Counted from the stretch's first letter, positions 23,114-32,539 are shown. The stretch is DNA of 33,637 nucleotides from Acidobacteriaceae bacterium (GCA_027452125.1 DAIDGZ010000047.1:1-33637), one strand, 5' to 3'. Numbers and translations: made by a program. The notes: generated by a model not told the origin, from the sequence alone.

Positions 23114-24703
23114 TCAGTCCCGCTTGCGCCGCTGGTGCGTCGAGGGGATATTCATGTCTTCGCGATATTTGGCCACGGTGCGGCGGGTGAGCTGGATGCC
23201 CTGGGCCTGCAACATGGCGGCGAGCTGGTCATCGGTCAGGGGCTTGCGCGGGTCTTCTTCTTCAATAAGCTTGCGCACCTTGCGCTTGAGCACCAACAGC
23301 GGCGTGTCCGCGCCTTCCGGTCCGTTCGCGCCCTCGCTGAAGAAGAAGCGCAGCTCCAGCACGCCCTGCGGCGTGTGCGCGTATTTGTTGGCCACCGCGC
23401 GGCTCACCGTGGAGGGATGTACGCCAATCTCTTCGGCCACTTCCTTGATCATCATAGGCCGCAGCGACTCCAGGCCGTGCTCCAGAAAGTCCTGCTGCCG
23501 CCGCACGATCACCTCGCAGGTGCGTAGGATCGTGCTCTTCCGCTGGGCTATGTTGCGCATCAGTTGCATCGCCGAGCGGAAGCGTTCCTTCACGTACTCC
23601 TTCACTTCCTTCTCGGTGTTTTCCGCCACCAGCATCCGGCGGTAGCGCTGGCTCAGGCGCAGGCTGGGCAGGTCTTCCTCGTTCATGCTGACGACCCACT
23701 CGCCGCCGCGCTTCAGAAACACCACATCCGGCTCGATCAGCCGCGTCTGCTCGCGGTTATACAGGCGTCCCGGCCGCGGGTCCAGCGTGCGAATATACTC
23801 GATTCCCGCATGCGCCTCATCCGGCTTGATCTGTGCCGCGCGGGCCAGGTCCTTCACGTCGCGCTTCTGCAGCAGGGGCAGATGCCGATCCACAATCAGC
23901 GCGGCCACTTCCATCGTGCGCTTGCGTTCTTCCAGTTGCGCCTCAGCCTCGGCGTGCAGGCTGCGATGTGGGCTGTCTTCGCCTTCCGCGGAGCGCTGTG
24001 CATACAGGTGTTCAAACTCTCGCTGCTGCGCGGCAATCTGCAACAACAGGCACTCGCGCAGATCGCGCGCGGCAATTCCCGCCGGGTCCAGGTGCTGCAC
24101 CACATCCACGGCGCGCCGCATCCGCTCAATCTCGCCGGCTTGCGGCGCTCGCCTGTCCGCCTCACTGTCTGAGGCGTCGGCCGGTTGCACCAGGACCTCG
24201 GCCAGCTCCTCGCATGTGGCTGTCAGGTAGCCGTCATTGTCCAGGTTGCCGATCACAAACTCTGCCGCGGCCCGCAGGTCGGCCTCCAGCGTCATCGCGC
24301 CAAGCTGCCACTCCAGATGGTCGGTCAGGGTTGTTGGCTGGGAGAGGAAGTTCTCGAACGAGGGCTTCTCGCTCTCCTCAAACTCCTGCTGCGTGCGGTA
24401 GCCGGGGTCCAGATACTCCTGAAAGTAGGAGCCGAAATCGATCTCGCTGAAGACGTCTTTGGGCGGCGCCACAGCCTCCTCGGCGCTGCGCTCCAACAAC
24501 TCTTCACGGCTGGCTACCTCGTCCAGCATTGGAACCGATTCGTCGATCTCTTCCAAAACGGGATTCTCCACCATTTCGGCATCGATCATCTCTTTTAGTT
24601 CCAGCTTGTTCAGCGCCAGCACACTCACCATCTGCATCAGGCCAGGCGTCAGAATCTGGCGTTGCGCCACTTTCAAATTCAATCTTGGCTGCAGCAGCGG
24701 CAT
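23114..24703 (-). CDS. rpoN: RNA polymerase sigma-54 factor
   Basis: 529 residues from the ATG at 24703; the frame extends to 24772 but conserved sequence begins at MPLLQPRLNLKVAQRQ. Region I (activator interaction) shows the Leu/Gln-rich QRQILTPGLMQMVSVLALN, and an acidic region II follows. The core-binding domain holds DHLEWQL and VQHLDPAGIAARDLRECLLLQ. The HTH is HPSTVSRAVANKY and the RpoN box is RRTVAKYRED near the C-terminus. It directs polymerase to -24/-12 promoters and needs AAA+ activators. Position after lptB is the common arrangement in Gram-negatives. The 288 bases between rpoN and lptB show no gene that I can support. The genes that often follow rpoN (ribosome hibernation factor, PTS proteins) are not here. 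Confidence 0.97.
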   Translation of the reverse strand: MPLLQPRLNLKVAQRQILTPGLMQMVSVLALNKLELKEMIDAEMVENPVLEEIDESVPMLDEVASREELLERSAEEAVAPPKDVFSEIDFGSYFQEYLDPGYRTQQEFEESEKPSFENFLSQPTTLTDHLEWQLGAMTLEADLRAAAEFVIGNLDNDGYLTATCEELAEVLVQPADASDSEADRRAPQAGEIERMRRAVDVVQHLDPAGIAARDLRECLLLQIAAQQREFEHLYAQRSAEGEDSPHRSLHAEAEAQLEERKRTMEVAALIVDRHLPLLQKRDVKDLARAAQIKPDEAHAGIEYIRTLDPRPGRLYNREQTRLIEPDVVFLKRGGEWVVSMNEEDLPSLRLSQRYRRMLVAENTEKEVKEYVKERFRSAMQLMRNIAQRKSTILRTCEVIVRRQQDFLEHGLESLRPMMIKEVAEEIGVHPSTVSRAVANKYAHTPQGVLELRFFFSEGANGPEGADTPLLVLKRKVRKLIEEEDPRKPLTDDQLAAMLQAQGIQLTRRTVAKYREDMNIPSTHQRRKRD

Positions 24704-24991
24704 AGGCGAAAAGGATTTCCTTGTGAACTCTGTTTTGAGTGTAACCGTCTTTGGGGCTGGCGTGCAGTGCACCCCCGGCTATGTCCCAAAGACTACCGCA
24801 GCGCGCGCAATCTGTCAGGCGTGCGCAGTGTCTTCCGGATGGATTCAAGAGCCCTGGGCCCGGTCCTGCTTGCGCTGCGTGGAAATGCAGCCAGGAGAGA
24901 GCACGCAGTCCGTTGGGCCGTAACGACAGCCCGGGTTGCGTGGGCGGCGCGGCGTGCCAGTAGTGTCCCGCGCTGCACGTGCGGCATGGGT

Positions 24992-25720
24992 TTAGCCGAG
25001 TGAGAAGCCCTCACCCAGATAAATCCGCCGCACTTCCACGTCATTGCCCAGTTCGTGCGGCGTGCCCGTGCGGAAGATTCTGCCTTCCGCGATGATATAG
25101 GCCCGGTCCGTGACGCTCAACGTCTCGCGCACGTTGTGATCCGTAATCAGGATGCCGATGCCGCTCGACTTCAGGTCGAAGATGATCTTCTGCAGATCGA
25201 GCACCGCAATCGGATCGATGCCACTGAACGGCTCATCCAGCAGGATGAACTTCGGCTGGATGCACAGCGCCCGCGCAATCTCCACGCGCCGCCGTTCTCC
25301 GCCAGAGAGCGCATAGCCGCGCGTGGCTCGTATATGCCCCAGGTTGAGCTGGTTGATCAGCCGCTCGGCGCGCGCCTTGCGTTCCCGATTGTCCAGCGGC
25401 TGCGCCTCCAGCACCGCCAGAATGTTCTCTTCCACGGTGAGCTTGCGAAAGACCGAGGGCTCCTGCGGCAGATAGCTGATGCCAAAGTTCCGCGCCCGCA
25501 GATACATGGGCAGCCGCGTGATGTCGGTGTCGTCCACCATCACCCGGCCCGTCTCCGGCGGCACCAGCCCCACGATCATGTAGAAGCTCGTGGTTTTGCC
25601 CGCGCCATTCGGTCCCAGTAGACCCACTACCTCGCCGCGCGAGATATTCAGGTCCACTCCGCGAACCACCTGCCGCCCTTTATACGTCTTGCCGATTCCC
25701 TCGGCGATCAATGTCTCCAT
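24992..25720 (-). CDS. lptB: LPS export ABC transporter ATP-binding protein LptB
   Basis: 242 residues. Walker A GPNGAGKT (36-43), Q-loop in [18 protein letters not shown], signature LSGGERRR, Walker [14 protein letters not shown] and switch His in ITDHN. The [12 protein letters not shown](T/S)VEENI stretch and the SGID reading are characteristic of LptB among ABC ATPases. With LptF and LptG (not in this window) it powers extraction of lipopolysaccharide from the inner membrane. It is 24 bases downstream of the LptC/LptA-like gene. Confidence 0.97.
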   Translation of the reverse strand: METLIAEGIGKTYKGRQVVRGVDLNISRGEVVGLLGPNGAGKTTSFYMIVGLVPPETGRVMVDDTDITRLPMYLRARNFGISYLPQEPSVFRKLTVEENILAVLEAQPLDNRERKARAERLINQLNLGHIRATRGYALSGGERRRVEIARALCIQPKFILLDEPFSGIDPIAVLDLQKIIFDLKSSGIGILITDHNVRETLSVTDRAYIIAEGRIFRTGTPHELGNDVEVRRIYLGEGFSLG

Positions 25721-25744
25721 TCAACTCTCGGACTTGCTTCCGCA

Positions 25745-28162
25745 TCAGCGCGGCGCGGTGGTTTCCGTGGTGGTCTCATGCCCGCCGCCTTCGATAATGA
25801 CGCTATCATCGCGGCTGTTGAAAATCAAAGCGGTCCCGGTCACGCTGCCCCGCTGCGGATCCGTCAGCCGCGGCGGCGCGCCCGCTGCCCCGGTCAGCAC
25901 ATACTGTCCCGTGGCGCTGGTGTACTTGAGCTGTTCGCCGGTCCCGCGCCGCCCCTGCGAACTCACCACCACGTGCCCGCTTGCCGTCATCGTGTCCACT
26001 TCGCCCTGGCCTGTGCGCTTTGCGTGCTGCCCCGCCGGCAGCAGCGTCAGCGCCACCTGGTCCGACGAGGAAGTCGCCGTGCCTGCCTGGGCCACCACCG
26101 CGCCCAGCTTGCCGCCGCGCACCATCGCCTTCCGCGCGCCGTCGGAGTACCACAGATCGCCGCCGCGTACCCGGATCACGCCCGGCCCGTTGCCGTTGCG
26201 CCGGGGCTTTCGTTCGGCCGTGTTCTGCGCCGCGGAAAGCACCGCCCGCACCGGCTCGGCCGCATCCGCGCTCTGCGCATGCAGCGTCTGCTTCTGCCGG
26301 TCCAGCGTAATCACCGGCGCTGAGATCGAGTCCGCCTGCTGCCACAGCCGCGCATGGCCGCGGAAGACCGCCTCGCCGCTCGCCTGGTGCAACTGCGCTT
26401 CCTCTGCAATCGCATGTGCCGGTCCATCCCCGCCCAGCGGCACGCTCACCATTCCCGCCGTCGCAGCTCCCGCGCCCGTCTGCGTCCAGGTCGCCTTCAC
26501 ATCGCCCCGGGCATACGCGTCGCCCGTCTCCTGCGACACATCAATCGTGTTGGCGGCCAGTTGCAGTCCGCCATTCTCCACTCGCGGACTTCCCGTCAGA
26601 TGCAGTTGCTCGCCCGTGCTCTCATAGCTGGCCCGCTCGGCCGTGGCTCGTAGCGGAGCCTGCGCCGCTGTGCCCGGCTTGGCCTGCGGCTGCTCCACCA
26701 GCACCACGTGCCCCTGCAGCACCGCGGCCTGCACCTGCTCTGCGCCGCTGCCCTTGCCGCCTTCGGCAAAGTGCGCCACCAGGCTGTCACCGCTCGACAC
26801 CAGCCGCGCGCCCGACGCCGTTGTCTCCTCCATGCTGGCGTGGCCCACGCCGGTCAGCGCCGTCAGCTCTGTCCCCGCGCCAAACTCGCCCGTCATCTCA
26901 TCCGCGGCCAGCCGCGCCGGCACTGGCTTTTCGTTGCCGCGCTGGCTCTGCTCGGCAATCGTCACGCCGCCTGCGCCCACAATCCGCGATGGCTCCACCC
27001 GGCCCGATCCGCCCGGCGAGCGAAAGTCCACATCCACCACCGGCGATCGCCAGCTGCGCGTCACCCGCACCGGCAGCGCCTTTCCGTGTCCTTTGGGCTG
27101 CGTCAGCTCCTCGCTGTGCAGCTCTACGCCCCGCTCCAGATGCGCATGCCGCAGCCGCCCTTCCGCGGCAAAGCTCAACTCCATCTCTGGCGCTGTGCCG
27201 TGCACCTGCCGCCCCGCGCTCACGTCGTCCATGCGCACGCCGCCGAGCAGACGCCCGTGTTGCGGCTGGTTGTGCGTATCAAAGTCCAGCGTCGCCCGCG
27301 GAGCCGCCATCCGCCCTCCGCTCTTTGTGGAGAGCACAAAGCCCTCGCTGGCGTCCAGTTGCGCCACGGAGCCATCCTGCCGGAAGTGCACCAGCGCCGC
27401 GCCAGCCGTGGCCTCCTCGTCGCGATAGCTCACCTGTGCCGACCGCATCTGGCAGGTCTCTGCCGTGCGTTCCATCTCCGCGCTCGCCGCGCGAATCGCC
27501 ACCGGGTCGCCGCCCCGCGCCGTCTCCAGTTCCACCGTGTGGCTCAGCTCCAGCCGCCCCGCCTGTGCGTCATAACGCGCGCCCAGTGACGTGCCCTGTC
27601 CCTGCGGCATGCTGAAGATCACCTTTTGCTGAGTCGTCACTACGCCGCTCTTCTGGTCAAAGGTCAGCCCGCTGGTCTCCACGTGAATCTCGCCCCGCGC
27701 CGCAGCTCCCTTTGCCGCATCCTGCGCGGCCTTCGGCGCAATCGCCGGCGCCGTGCCCGGCCGCATCAGCCACAGTTGCACCGGCCCCGCCGCCGTGGCC
27801 TCGCCCGCCTTCTGGTCATACTCGAACTCGTTGCCCGTGATACGGTCCACGCTCTTGCCGTCTGCGCCATATAGCTCAATCTGCACATCGTGCAGCGTGG
27901 CTACCTCATTGCGCAGTTGCACCACCCGCGACGCGTGAATCTTGAACAGCGTGCGTCCCCCGCGCGCCTGCGTGTAGGTAACCCCGTTGGCTTCCTGCTG
28001 AATGTCGATGCCCAGACGCTTGGGAATGTCTCGCCGATCGAACGGCACGCGCCAGTGCCCAATGGCCAGAAACGTGGCCAGCGCCGCCACCAGCAGCACG
28101 CCGGCGGCCAGCACCAGGGTGCGCATCCGTTCAATCGTCAGCCTGAACCGGGTTCGTCGCAC
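25745..28162 (-). CDS. Fused LptC/LptA-like LPS transport bridge protein (805 residues)
   Basis: A GTG start at 28162 with GAGGA nine bases upstream in the end of the previous gene; an ATG at 28126 is less likely. One N-terminal transmembrane helix (about 12-33) is followed by an LptC-like segment (residues about 45-125: IDIQQEANGVTYTQARGGRTLFKIHAS ... ITGNEFEYDQKAG, split by other residues). Then come several OstA/LptA-like beta repeats, the clearest in ASYESTGEQLHLTGSPRV and LKYTSATGQYVLTGAAG near the end, with the typical TGTALIFN ... DSVIIEGG closing. E. coli LptC and LptA are about 190 residues each, so this one is roughly twice their sum and could span much of the periplasm alone. It sits directly upstream of lptB. 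The LptC and LptA assignments are firm at both ends; the middle is inferred by pattern. Confidence 0.9.
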   Translation of the reverse strand: MRRTRFRLTIERMRTLVLAAGVLLVAALATFLAIGHWRVPFDRRDIPKRLGIDIQQEANGVTYTQARGGRTLFKIHASRVVQLRNEVATLHDVQIELYGADGKSVDRITGNEFEYDQKAGEATAAGPVQLWLMRPGTAPAIAPKAAQDAAKGAAARGEIHVETSGLTFDQKSGVVTTQQKVIFSMPQGQGTSLGARYDAQAGRLELSHTVELETARGGDPVAIRAASAEMERTAETCQMRSAQVSYRDEEATAGAALVHFRQDGSVAQLDASEGFVLSTKSGGRMAAPRATLDFDTHNQPQHGRLLGGVRMDDVSAGRQVHGTAPEMELSFAAEGRLRHAHLERGVELHSEELTQPKGHGKALPVRVTRSWRSPVVDVDFRSPGGSGRVEPSRIVGAGGVTIAEQSQRGNEKPVPARLAADEMTGEFGAGTELTALTGVGHASMEETTASGARLVSSGDSLVAHFAEGGKGSGAEQVQAAVLQGHVVLVEQPQAKPGTAAQAPLRATAERASYESTGEQLHLTGSPRVENGGLQLAANTIDVSQETGDAYARGDVKATWTQTGAGAATAGMVSVPLGGDGPAHAIAEEAQLHQASGEAVFRGHARLWQQADSISAPVITLDRQKQTLHAQSADAAEPVRAVLSAAQNTAERKPRRNGNGPGVIRVRGGDLWYSDGARKAMVRGGKLGAVVAQAGTATSSSDQVALTLLPAGQHAKRTGQGEVDTMTASGHVVVSSQGRRGTGEQLKYTSATGQYVLTGAAGAPPRLTDPQRGSVTGTALIFNSRDDSVIIEGGGHETTTETTAPR

Positions 28163-28166
28163 GCCT

Positions 28167-28778
28167 TCAGTTCCTCATGCCCAGCCGCGCCGCCAGCCGC
28201 TGCGCCAGGCTCTCCCCCAGCTCGCTCCACAGCAGCCGCGCCGTTGCGCCCGACTCTTTCTCCACAGCCGCCGTCAGCTCCACCAGTTGACGCACATTCT
28301 CTTCCATGTGCCGCGCCCCGGTCTCATCCAGCTGCACATCCTCTTCCAGAAACGGAGCGTCCGAGCCAAAGTCGATGCGGATGTGGCCCTCCTGCTCATA
28401 CGCGCCATCGTCAAACAGCGGACCGTAGCCCACCACGCGCACCAGCCGCGGCTGCCGCACCCAGCGCTCCTCCAGCCCTCCGCCGGTCTCCAGCTCCCAC
28501 AGGTGCCAGTTCACCTGGAACTCGTAGGCGTAGTCGTCGTGGAGCAGTTCCAGCGCCTCTTCCACCGCTGCGCGCGGCTCCAGGCCCCGCTCGCCGTGCC
28601 CGTAGACACGCTGAAACGCCGGCGACTCGCTCCAGCTTACCGGCCACACCGTACTGGCGTAGACGCGAGGCTCCCCGCCATGCCGCGCAAACACGCCCAG
28701 CACCGTCGTCAGCTTGTCAGCCAGCGCCGCCAGGCGCAGATTCGGATACCACAGGCTTAGATAAAGAGTGTCGGCCAT
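28167..28778 (-). CDS. Conserved-looking hypothetical protein upstream of the Lpt genes
   Basis: 203 residues from the ATG at 28778; the frame runs on to 28913 but that part has no conserved look and no ribosome site. I do not recognise a family. The N-terminus (MADTLYLSLWYPN) starts without signal peptide, so it is probably cytoplasmic. Visible features are acidic stretches, several Trp/Tyr residues (FQVNWHLWELE, VVGYGPLFDDG) and a Glu/Ala/Leu-rich helical C-terminus. It ends four bases before the start of the LptC/LptA-like gene, so it is the first gene of the lpt-rpoN transcript. No function can be assigned. Confidence 0.82.
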   Translation of the reverse strand: MADTLYLSLWYPNLRLAALADKLTTVLGVFARHGGEPRVYASTVWPVSWSESPAFQRVYGHGERGLEPRAAVEEALELLHDDYAYEFQVNWHLWELETGGGLEERWVRQPRLVRVVGYGPLFDDGAYEQEGHIRIDFGSDAPFLEEDVQLDETGARHMEENVRQLVELTAAVEKESGATARLLWSELGESLAQRLAARLGMRN

Positions 28779-29042
28779 CTCTCTTAGTGTAGACGCGCTG
28801 CCCCTGCCTGGCGGCTCAGGCTTCCGCCGGGTTTCGTGCACGCAAACGAAGTCTCCCATAGACGAATGGCTTCCCGGTCTTGCCTCTGACTCCCGCAAGA
28901 TCCCCAGGCCCAACCGGCCTCACAGCGCTTCGCCGCGCCGCCCATCTCATGGTGATCGGGATGTACCATTCTTGTACCGATTTCAGGCGGTTGCCGGGAA
29001 TCGCCTACGCACACACTCCACTCAGCAGGAAATGAAAGAAAG
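28779..29042. other. Divergent intergenic region with an imperfect dyad
   Basis: 264 bases between the divergent hypothetical and SGNH hydrolase genes. At 28955-28981 an outer inverted pair ATCGG/CCGAT encloses two GTAC palindromes at unequal distances, which could be a regulator site. No small gene or promoter with both hexamers is convincing here. Confidence 0.3.
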
Positions 29043-30002
29043 ATGATGCGCAAGCCCTCGCAACTTCCCTTGATGACTACCTGGCGCCGCGCGGCGCTTA
29101 TCTGCGCCATGGCGCTGGTTTCGCTCCCCGCCTTTGCCCAGCAGCCGGCTCAGCCAAACGAGATTCCGGCATGGCAGAAGAGCCGCGGCGGAGCGATTCT
29201 CCCCATCCCGGATGAGCACGCCGTGCCGGCCACTCCGCCTCCCGCAGGCCTCTACGTGGCCATGGGCGACAGCATCACCTTTGGCGTGGGCGTCAGCAAA
29301 AACTGCCAGGCCTTTCCCACGCATCCCGTGGATATTGAAGAGTACTGCCCGGATGGCACCAGCTACCCGATTCACGTCGCCAAGGCGCTGCGCGCCGCCG
29401 GCGTCGCCGGGCACTTCATGAATCTTGGCATCGGCGGAGCGCATGTGGAGCGGGTGATCAGCGACGAACTGCCCTATCTGCCCGCCAACGCTACCCTGGT
29501 CACGCTCTATATCGGCACCAACGACAGCCGCGCGGTGCGCAGTCCAAACACCACAATCGAGGATGTGGTGAAGAAATTCGAGGATCACTTCGATCAGCTC
29601 CTGGGCATGATTCATGCGCGCGCTCCGCAGGCCCGGATCGTGCTCATCAACTTTCCCAACGAGAAATATCTGGCCGCCACCTATCACGTAACGCCCGATG
29701 TCGTGGCCCGCTATAACATCAGCTCGCAAATATTGGATCGGTTTATCGACAACCACGCTCCGCAGTACGCCGTGGTCGACACCACCTGCAACCCCGCAAG
29801 CTATCAGGACAGCCTGCTCTACAAGGGCGGCGTCCATCCCAACGACGCCGGAGCAGAGATCCTGGCGCAATCCGTACTCAAGGTTGTGCTGGACAGGAAT
29901 CCCGCGCAGCCGCCCAGCCAATGCACCTGGTTCAATGCTGAAGAGGCTGCGCACTTGGCTGCTCAGTGGGCAAGTGGTTCAAGCCCCGCAGAGCCAAAGT
30001 AA
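29043..30002 (+). CDS. Secreted SGNH/GDSL-family hydrolase (first of a convergent pair)
   Basis: 319 residues; signal peptide about 12-33 (WRRAALICAMALVSLPAFAQQ). Block I is GDSITFG (G75, D76, catalytic S77), block II Gly is in LGIGGAHVE, block III is IGTNDSR with its Asn, and block V His is in GGVHPNDAG. The block V Asp that is usually three residues before the His is Gly here. The family comprises esterases, lipases and acetylxylan or polysaccharide deacetylases. A central Cys pair (NCQ ... YCPD) and a late NPASY/QCTW pair could form disulfides, fitting secretion. It converges with another SGNH gene 52 bases away. Confidence 0.9.
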   Translation: MMRKPSQLPLMTTWRRAALICAMALVSLPAFAQQPAQPNEIPAWQKSRGGAILPIPDEHAVPATPPPAGLYVAMGDSITFGVGVSKNCQAFPTHPVDIEEYCPDGTSYPIHVAKALRAAGVAGHFMNLGIGGAHVERVISDELPYLPANATLVTLYIGTNDSRAVRSPNTTIEDVVKKFEDHFDQLLGMIHARAPQARIVLINFPNEKYLAATYHVTPDVVARYNISSQILDRFIDNHAPQYAVVDTTCNPASYQDSLLYKGGVHPNDAGAEILAQSVLKVVLDRNPAQPPSQCTWFNAEEAAHLAAQWASGSSPAEPK

Positions 30003-30054
30003 GTTTGTCCTCACCCGAATCGGCGCCTCAGCGCTCTGGTCTGCTTCAGAACTC

Positions 30055-31323
30055 CTAGAGACCGGATCGCTCAGGCGGTGATTGCTTGAAAAGACCAAGA
30101 AGAACCTGGGCATAGACGCGATATCCAAAATCGTTGGGATGATTGATGCCGTTCCCGGTCAAGTCCGAAAAGGGCTTCACGTTGAGAAGGTCACGCCACA
30201 TCGCCGTCATGTCTGCCAGCGCGATGCCGGGTCCGGTCATGCCCCGCAGCGCCTGCTCATAGCCTGTGTACGATTCCTGGTGCGCTCGGCTCCATTGCGG
30301 ATTCCCCGTCATGGTCGCCACCAGGATGAACTCGGCGTTGGGATTCACCTTCCTGATGATTTCGATCGTGTCGCGTATGTGCTCTGCATACTGTTCTGCT
30401 GGGATAGCCTGGCTGGCGTCATTCATGCCGAAGGCCAGCACAACCAGGTCAGGATGCTCGGCGGCAACGGCCGGCGCCTGGGTCACTCCCCAGCCTGAAA
30501 GCTTTCCCCCCACAGAGAAGTTGACCATGTTTACCGAGCCGCGATACTCGACCGTTAGCCCCTCCTGCACCAGACCCACATAGGGCGGCTGGAATGGAGG
30601 GCCGTGGAAGAAATCCGAGGCGCAGTATCCCACAGAGATGCTGTCGCCCAGCACCGCAATCTTCAGCGGCTTTCGATGCCGCAACCGGGACATTGTGCGA
30701 GGCAGCAGCCGCGCCGCAGACCGCGGACGAAAGCCCTCCCATACGGCGGTGTGATCGTACGTCACTTTCACTTGCAGGCTCTGGAATTTGCGTCCGCTGA
30801 AATCGAAAAGCAGACCGGCCTTTCCGTCTACGGTCTCGCCATACGCGTTCCCGGCGCCCTTCGGCGGATACAACTCTGTCTGCATCAGAAACGGAATTCG
30901 CGAATGCGGCGTCAACGTCAGGCGCCGTGTTCCCGGTTGCCAGGTGTAGTCGCGTCCCTCGGCGTAGGTCACTGAGCCATCGCCATCAGTCACGCGCACA
31001 ACCTTCTCCGCGGGAAACAGCAGATAGCCAGTTGCGGGGCTGCCGGAAGCGGCGGAGACAAACAGCACCGGCTCGCTTTCCATGCGCCTGTCCGCCCAGA
31101 ACGGATGCAAAACCGACTGGGCCTCGGCCAGCCGGGTGGCTGCATCATGCTCTGGATTGGTGTAGGCGTGCACCTCTCCCGGTCGCTGTGCCGGACAAAC
31201 CGTCCGCAGGCAACCGCAGGCCAACGCCGCCAGCAGCAGCGCCAGATTCAATCTTGTTTTATTCCTCGGCCCGTGGCCGCGGTAAAGTCCTTCTGCAAAT
31301 CTTTGAGTCCAAGCCTGCCGCAT
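30055..31323 (-). CDS. Secreted two-domain SGNH hydrolase (second of a convergent pair)
   Basis: 422 residues. The N-terminus has a basic stretch and a hydrophobic core (LNLALLLAALACGCL), a signal peptide with a possible but non-ideal lipoprotein Cys. Residues about 50-215 look like a beta-rich N-terminal domain, then an SGNH domain: block I LGDSISVG, block II VGG, block III FGMNDAS, and the block V His in NGINHPNDFGYR. The layout resembles carbohydrate esterases with a jelly-roll N-terminal domain (CE2-like). Here too the Asp of the common Asp-x-x-His is not in its usual place. Substrate unknown; deacylation of polysaccharide is the most likely class. Confidence 0.88.
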   Translation of the reverse strand: MRQAWTQRFAEGLYRGHGPRNKTRLNLALLLAALACGCLRTVCPAQRPGEVHAYTNPEHDAATRLAEAQSVLHPFWADRRMESEPVLFVSAASGSPATGYLLFPAEKVVRVTDGDGSVTYAEGRDYTWQPGTRRLTLTPHSRIPFLMQTELYPPKGAGNAYGETVDGKAGLLFDFSGRKFQSLQVKVTYDHTAVWEGFRPRSAARLLPRTMSRLRHRKPLKIAVLGDSISVGYCASDFFHGPPFQPPYVGLVQEGLTVEYRGSVNMVNFSVGGKLSGWGVTQAPAVAAEHPDLVVLAFGMNDASQAIPAEQYAEHIRDTIEIIRKVNPNAEFILVATMTGNPQWSRAHQESYTGYEQALRGMTGPGIALADMTAMWRDLLNVKPFSDLTGNGINHPNDFGYRVYAQVLLGLFKQSPPERSGL

Positions 31324-31469
31324 GGGGGAATCCTGTCTTCGATTGCCTGAGATTTTTCTGTCTGCCGGGGAGCATCAAAACTGCGGCACAAGCAAAGGCA
31401 CATGCCGGATTTTCGATGCGTTTTTCAAATGTAAATTTTATCCACACACAAAACTACGCGAATTCCACG

Positions 31470-31511
31470 AAAAAAAGCAAAGCGCCATGCATCCGGCAAA
31501 TGGCGCTTTGC
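31470..31511 (-). terminator. Intrinsic terminator after the TPR paralogue array
   Basis: A perfect 12-bp stem (31477-31488 with 31500-31511) with an 11-base loop; on the minus strand it is followed by a run of seven T. It lies about 106 bases past the stop codon of the last paralogue. The rest of the 294-base gap between 31324 and 31617 is AT-richer than the genome around it and shows no gene I can support. Confidence 0.88.
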
Positions 31512-31617
31512 GCGCTCCTCCATGGGCGGTTGAGCCTCACCAAGCTCCACATGCTTGAGTCCCTTTGTCCCTGCAAATCTCCTTCGCCCTTCTTCTGCGC
31601 CTGGCAGATGACCGGCT

Positions 31618-32481
31618 TCATTGCAAATCGCCCAGTTTCGATTTCCAGATGATGATGCTGTTACGTGCGGCCTCAGCATCCGGAGCATTAGGCGCCAGGT
31701 CCAGATACATCTGCATGTGCTCCACAGCCATTCTGTATCCGGGCTTGGTTCCCACCTCGGCGGCAAGATTTGCCAAATTGCTCTGGCCATCCGGCCAGTA
31801 TGGGAAGATACTCAGAGCCGCTTCATACTCGGTTATAGCCTTGGGCAGGTCCTTGTTCTTGTAGTTATATTCCGCCAGCACCTCGTGCTCATGTGCCTCG
31901 GTTGGCATGGCAGGTTTCACGGTCATCTGCTGCCATGCTGTCGCCTTCGCTTTGAAGTTCTCCAGCATGGTGGCAGAACTGGAGCTTGCGATTCCCTGAG
32001 CGAACCCCGCCAGATACGAAAGGCTGTCATAGAACACTTCTGCATTGCGAAATGCCCCATTGTTATACCAAGGTGATCCATACATGACCACAGTCCCTGG
32101 GCTGCTGGATGTGTAGGGAAACTCATACCAATGAATGGTTATTATCAAATGGTCATTGGACGGCTGCTCAATAGAGGACACCAAAGCCAGATGGATCAGG
32201 AACGGATGACCGTCGCTGGTCTGTCCTGTAACGGTGTTGTTCTCCATCTGAAGGTTGGATATCTTCGCCTGCTTCAGCGACTCCTGCATCCACTGCCAGG
32301 CCTCATTCTGATCGCTCGGCGTGTTGCGGTCATGTGGCGCATTCCCATGGCTCCTGGCGGCCTTTCGCAATGCGGAAGCCATGCTTTGGCCATAGGCCAG
32401 GCAACCAGGCACGGCAACCAGCAACAACCCGGCACAGAGAACATACCGAGCATATCTCCCCATGAAACGATCTCGGCTCAT
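31618..32481 (-). CDS. Secreted TPR-like protein, paralogue 1 of a tandem array
   Basis: 287 residues; AAAGGA six bases before the ATG. N-terminal signal (GRYARYVLCAGLLLVAVPGCLAYG) ends with a VPGC that could be a lipobox, or is cut at LAYG|Q. A central region of about 130 residues (EAWQWMQESLKQAKI ... FPYTSSSPGT ... WYNNGAFRN) has no family I know. The C-terminal part holds one or two TPR-like helix pairs (LAEYNYKNKDLPKAITEYEAALSIFPYWPDG and YRMAVEHMQMYLDLAPNAPDAEAARN, each split by turns). Compared with the next copy, signal peptide is identical while the middle differs strongly. Lower GC than the left part of the window. Function unknown. Confidence 0.85.
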   Translation of the reverse strand: MSRDRFMGRYARYVLCAGLLLVAVPGCLAYGQSMASALRKAARSHGNAPHDRNTPSDQNEAWQWMQESLKQAKISNLQMENNTVTGQTSDGHPFLIHLALVSSIEQPSNDHLIITIHWYEFPYTSSSPGTVVMYGSPWYNNGAFRNAEVFYDSLSYLAGFAQGIASSSSATMLENFKAKATAWQQMTVKPAMPTEAHEHEVLAEYNYKNKDLPKAITEYEAALSIFPYWPDGQSNLANLAAEVGTKPGYRMAVEHMQMYLDLAPNAPDAEAARNSIIIWKSKLGDLQ

Positions 32482-32518
32482 CCCATTCCTTTCTCCATAT
32501 TATTGCTACGGATAACTG

Positions 32519-32539
32519 GCAAGCGTTCGATCAGTAACT
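32519..32539 (-). promoter_or_regulatory. Conserved upstream element of the array genes (second copy at 33427-33447)
   Basis: The 21-base stretch has the minus-strand pattern AGTTACTGNNNGAACGCTTGC in front of both paralogue starts, 37 and 35 bases upstream of the ATG respectively, while the DNA around it has diverged. It may be part of a promoter or an RNA leader; no convincing -10/-35 pair could be fitted. Confidence 0.4.

Noticed and set aside
24793-25044. Small minus-strand frame between rpoN and lptB
   Set aside because: Overlaps the end of lptB, has no ribosome site and no recognisable sequence.
26416-27615. Plus-strand frame of 399 codons opposite the Lpt fusion
   Set aside because: Almost entirely Pro, Ala, Arg and Ser, as expected from the antisense of GC-rich DNA; no motifs.
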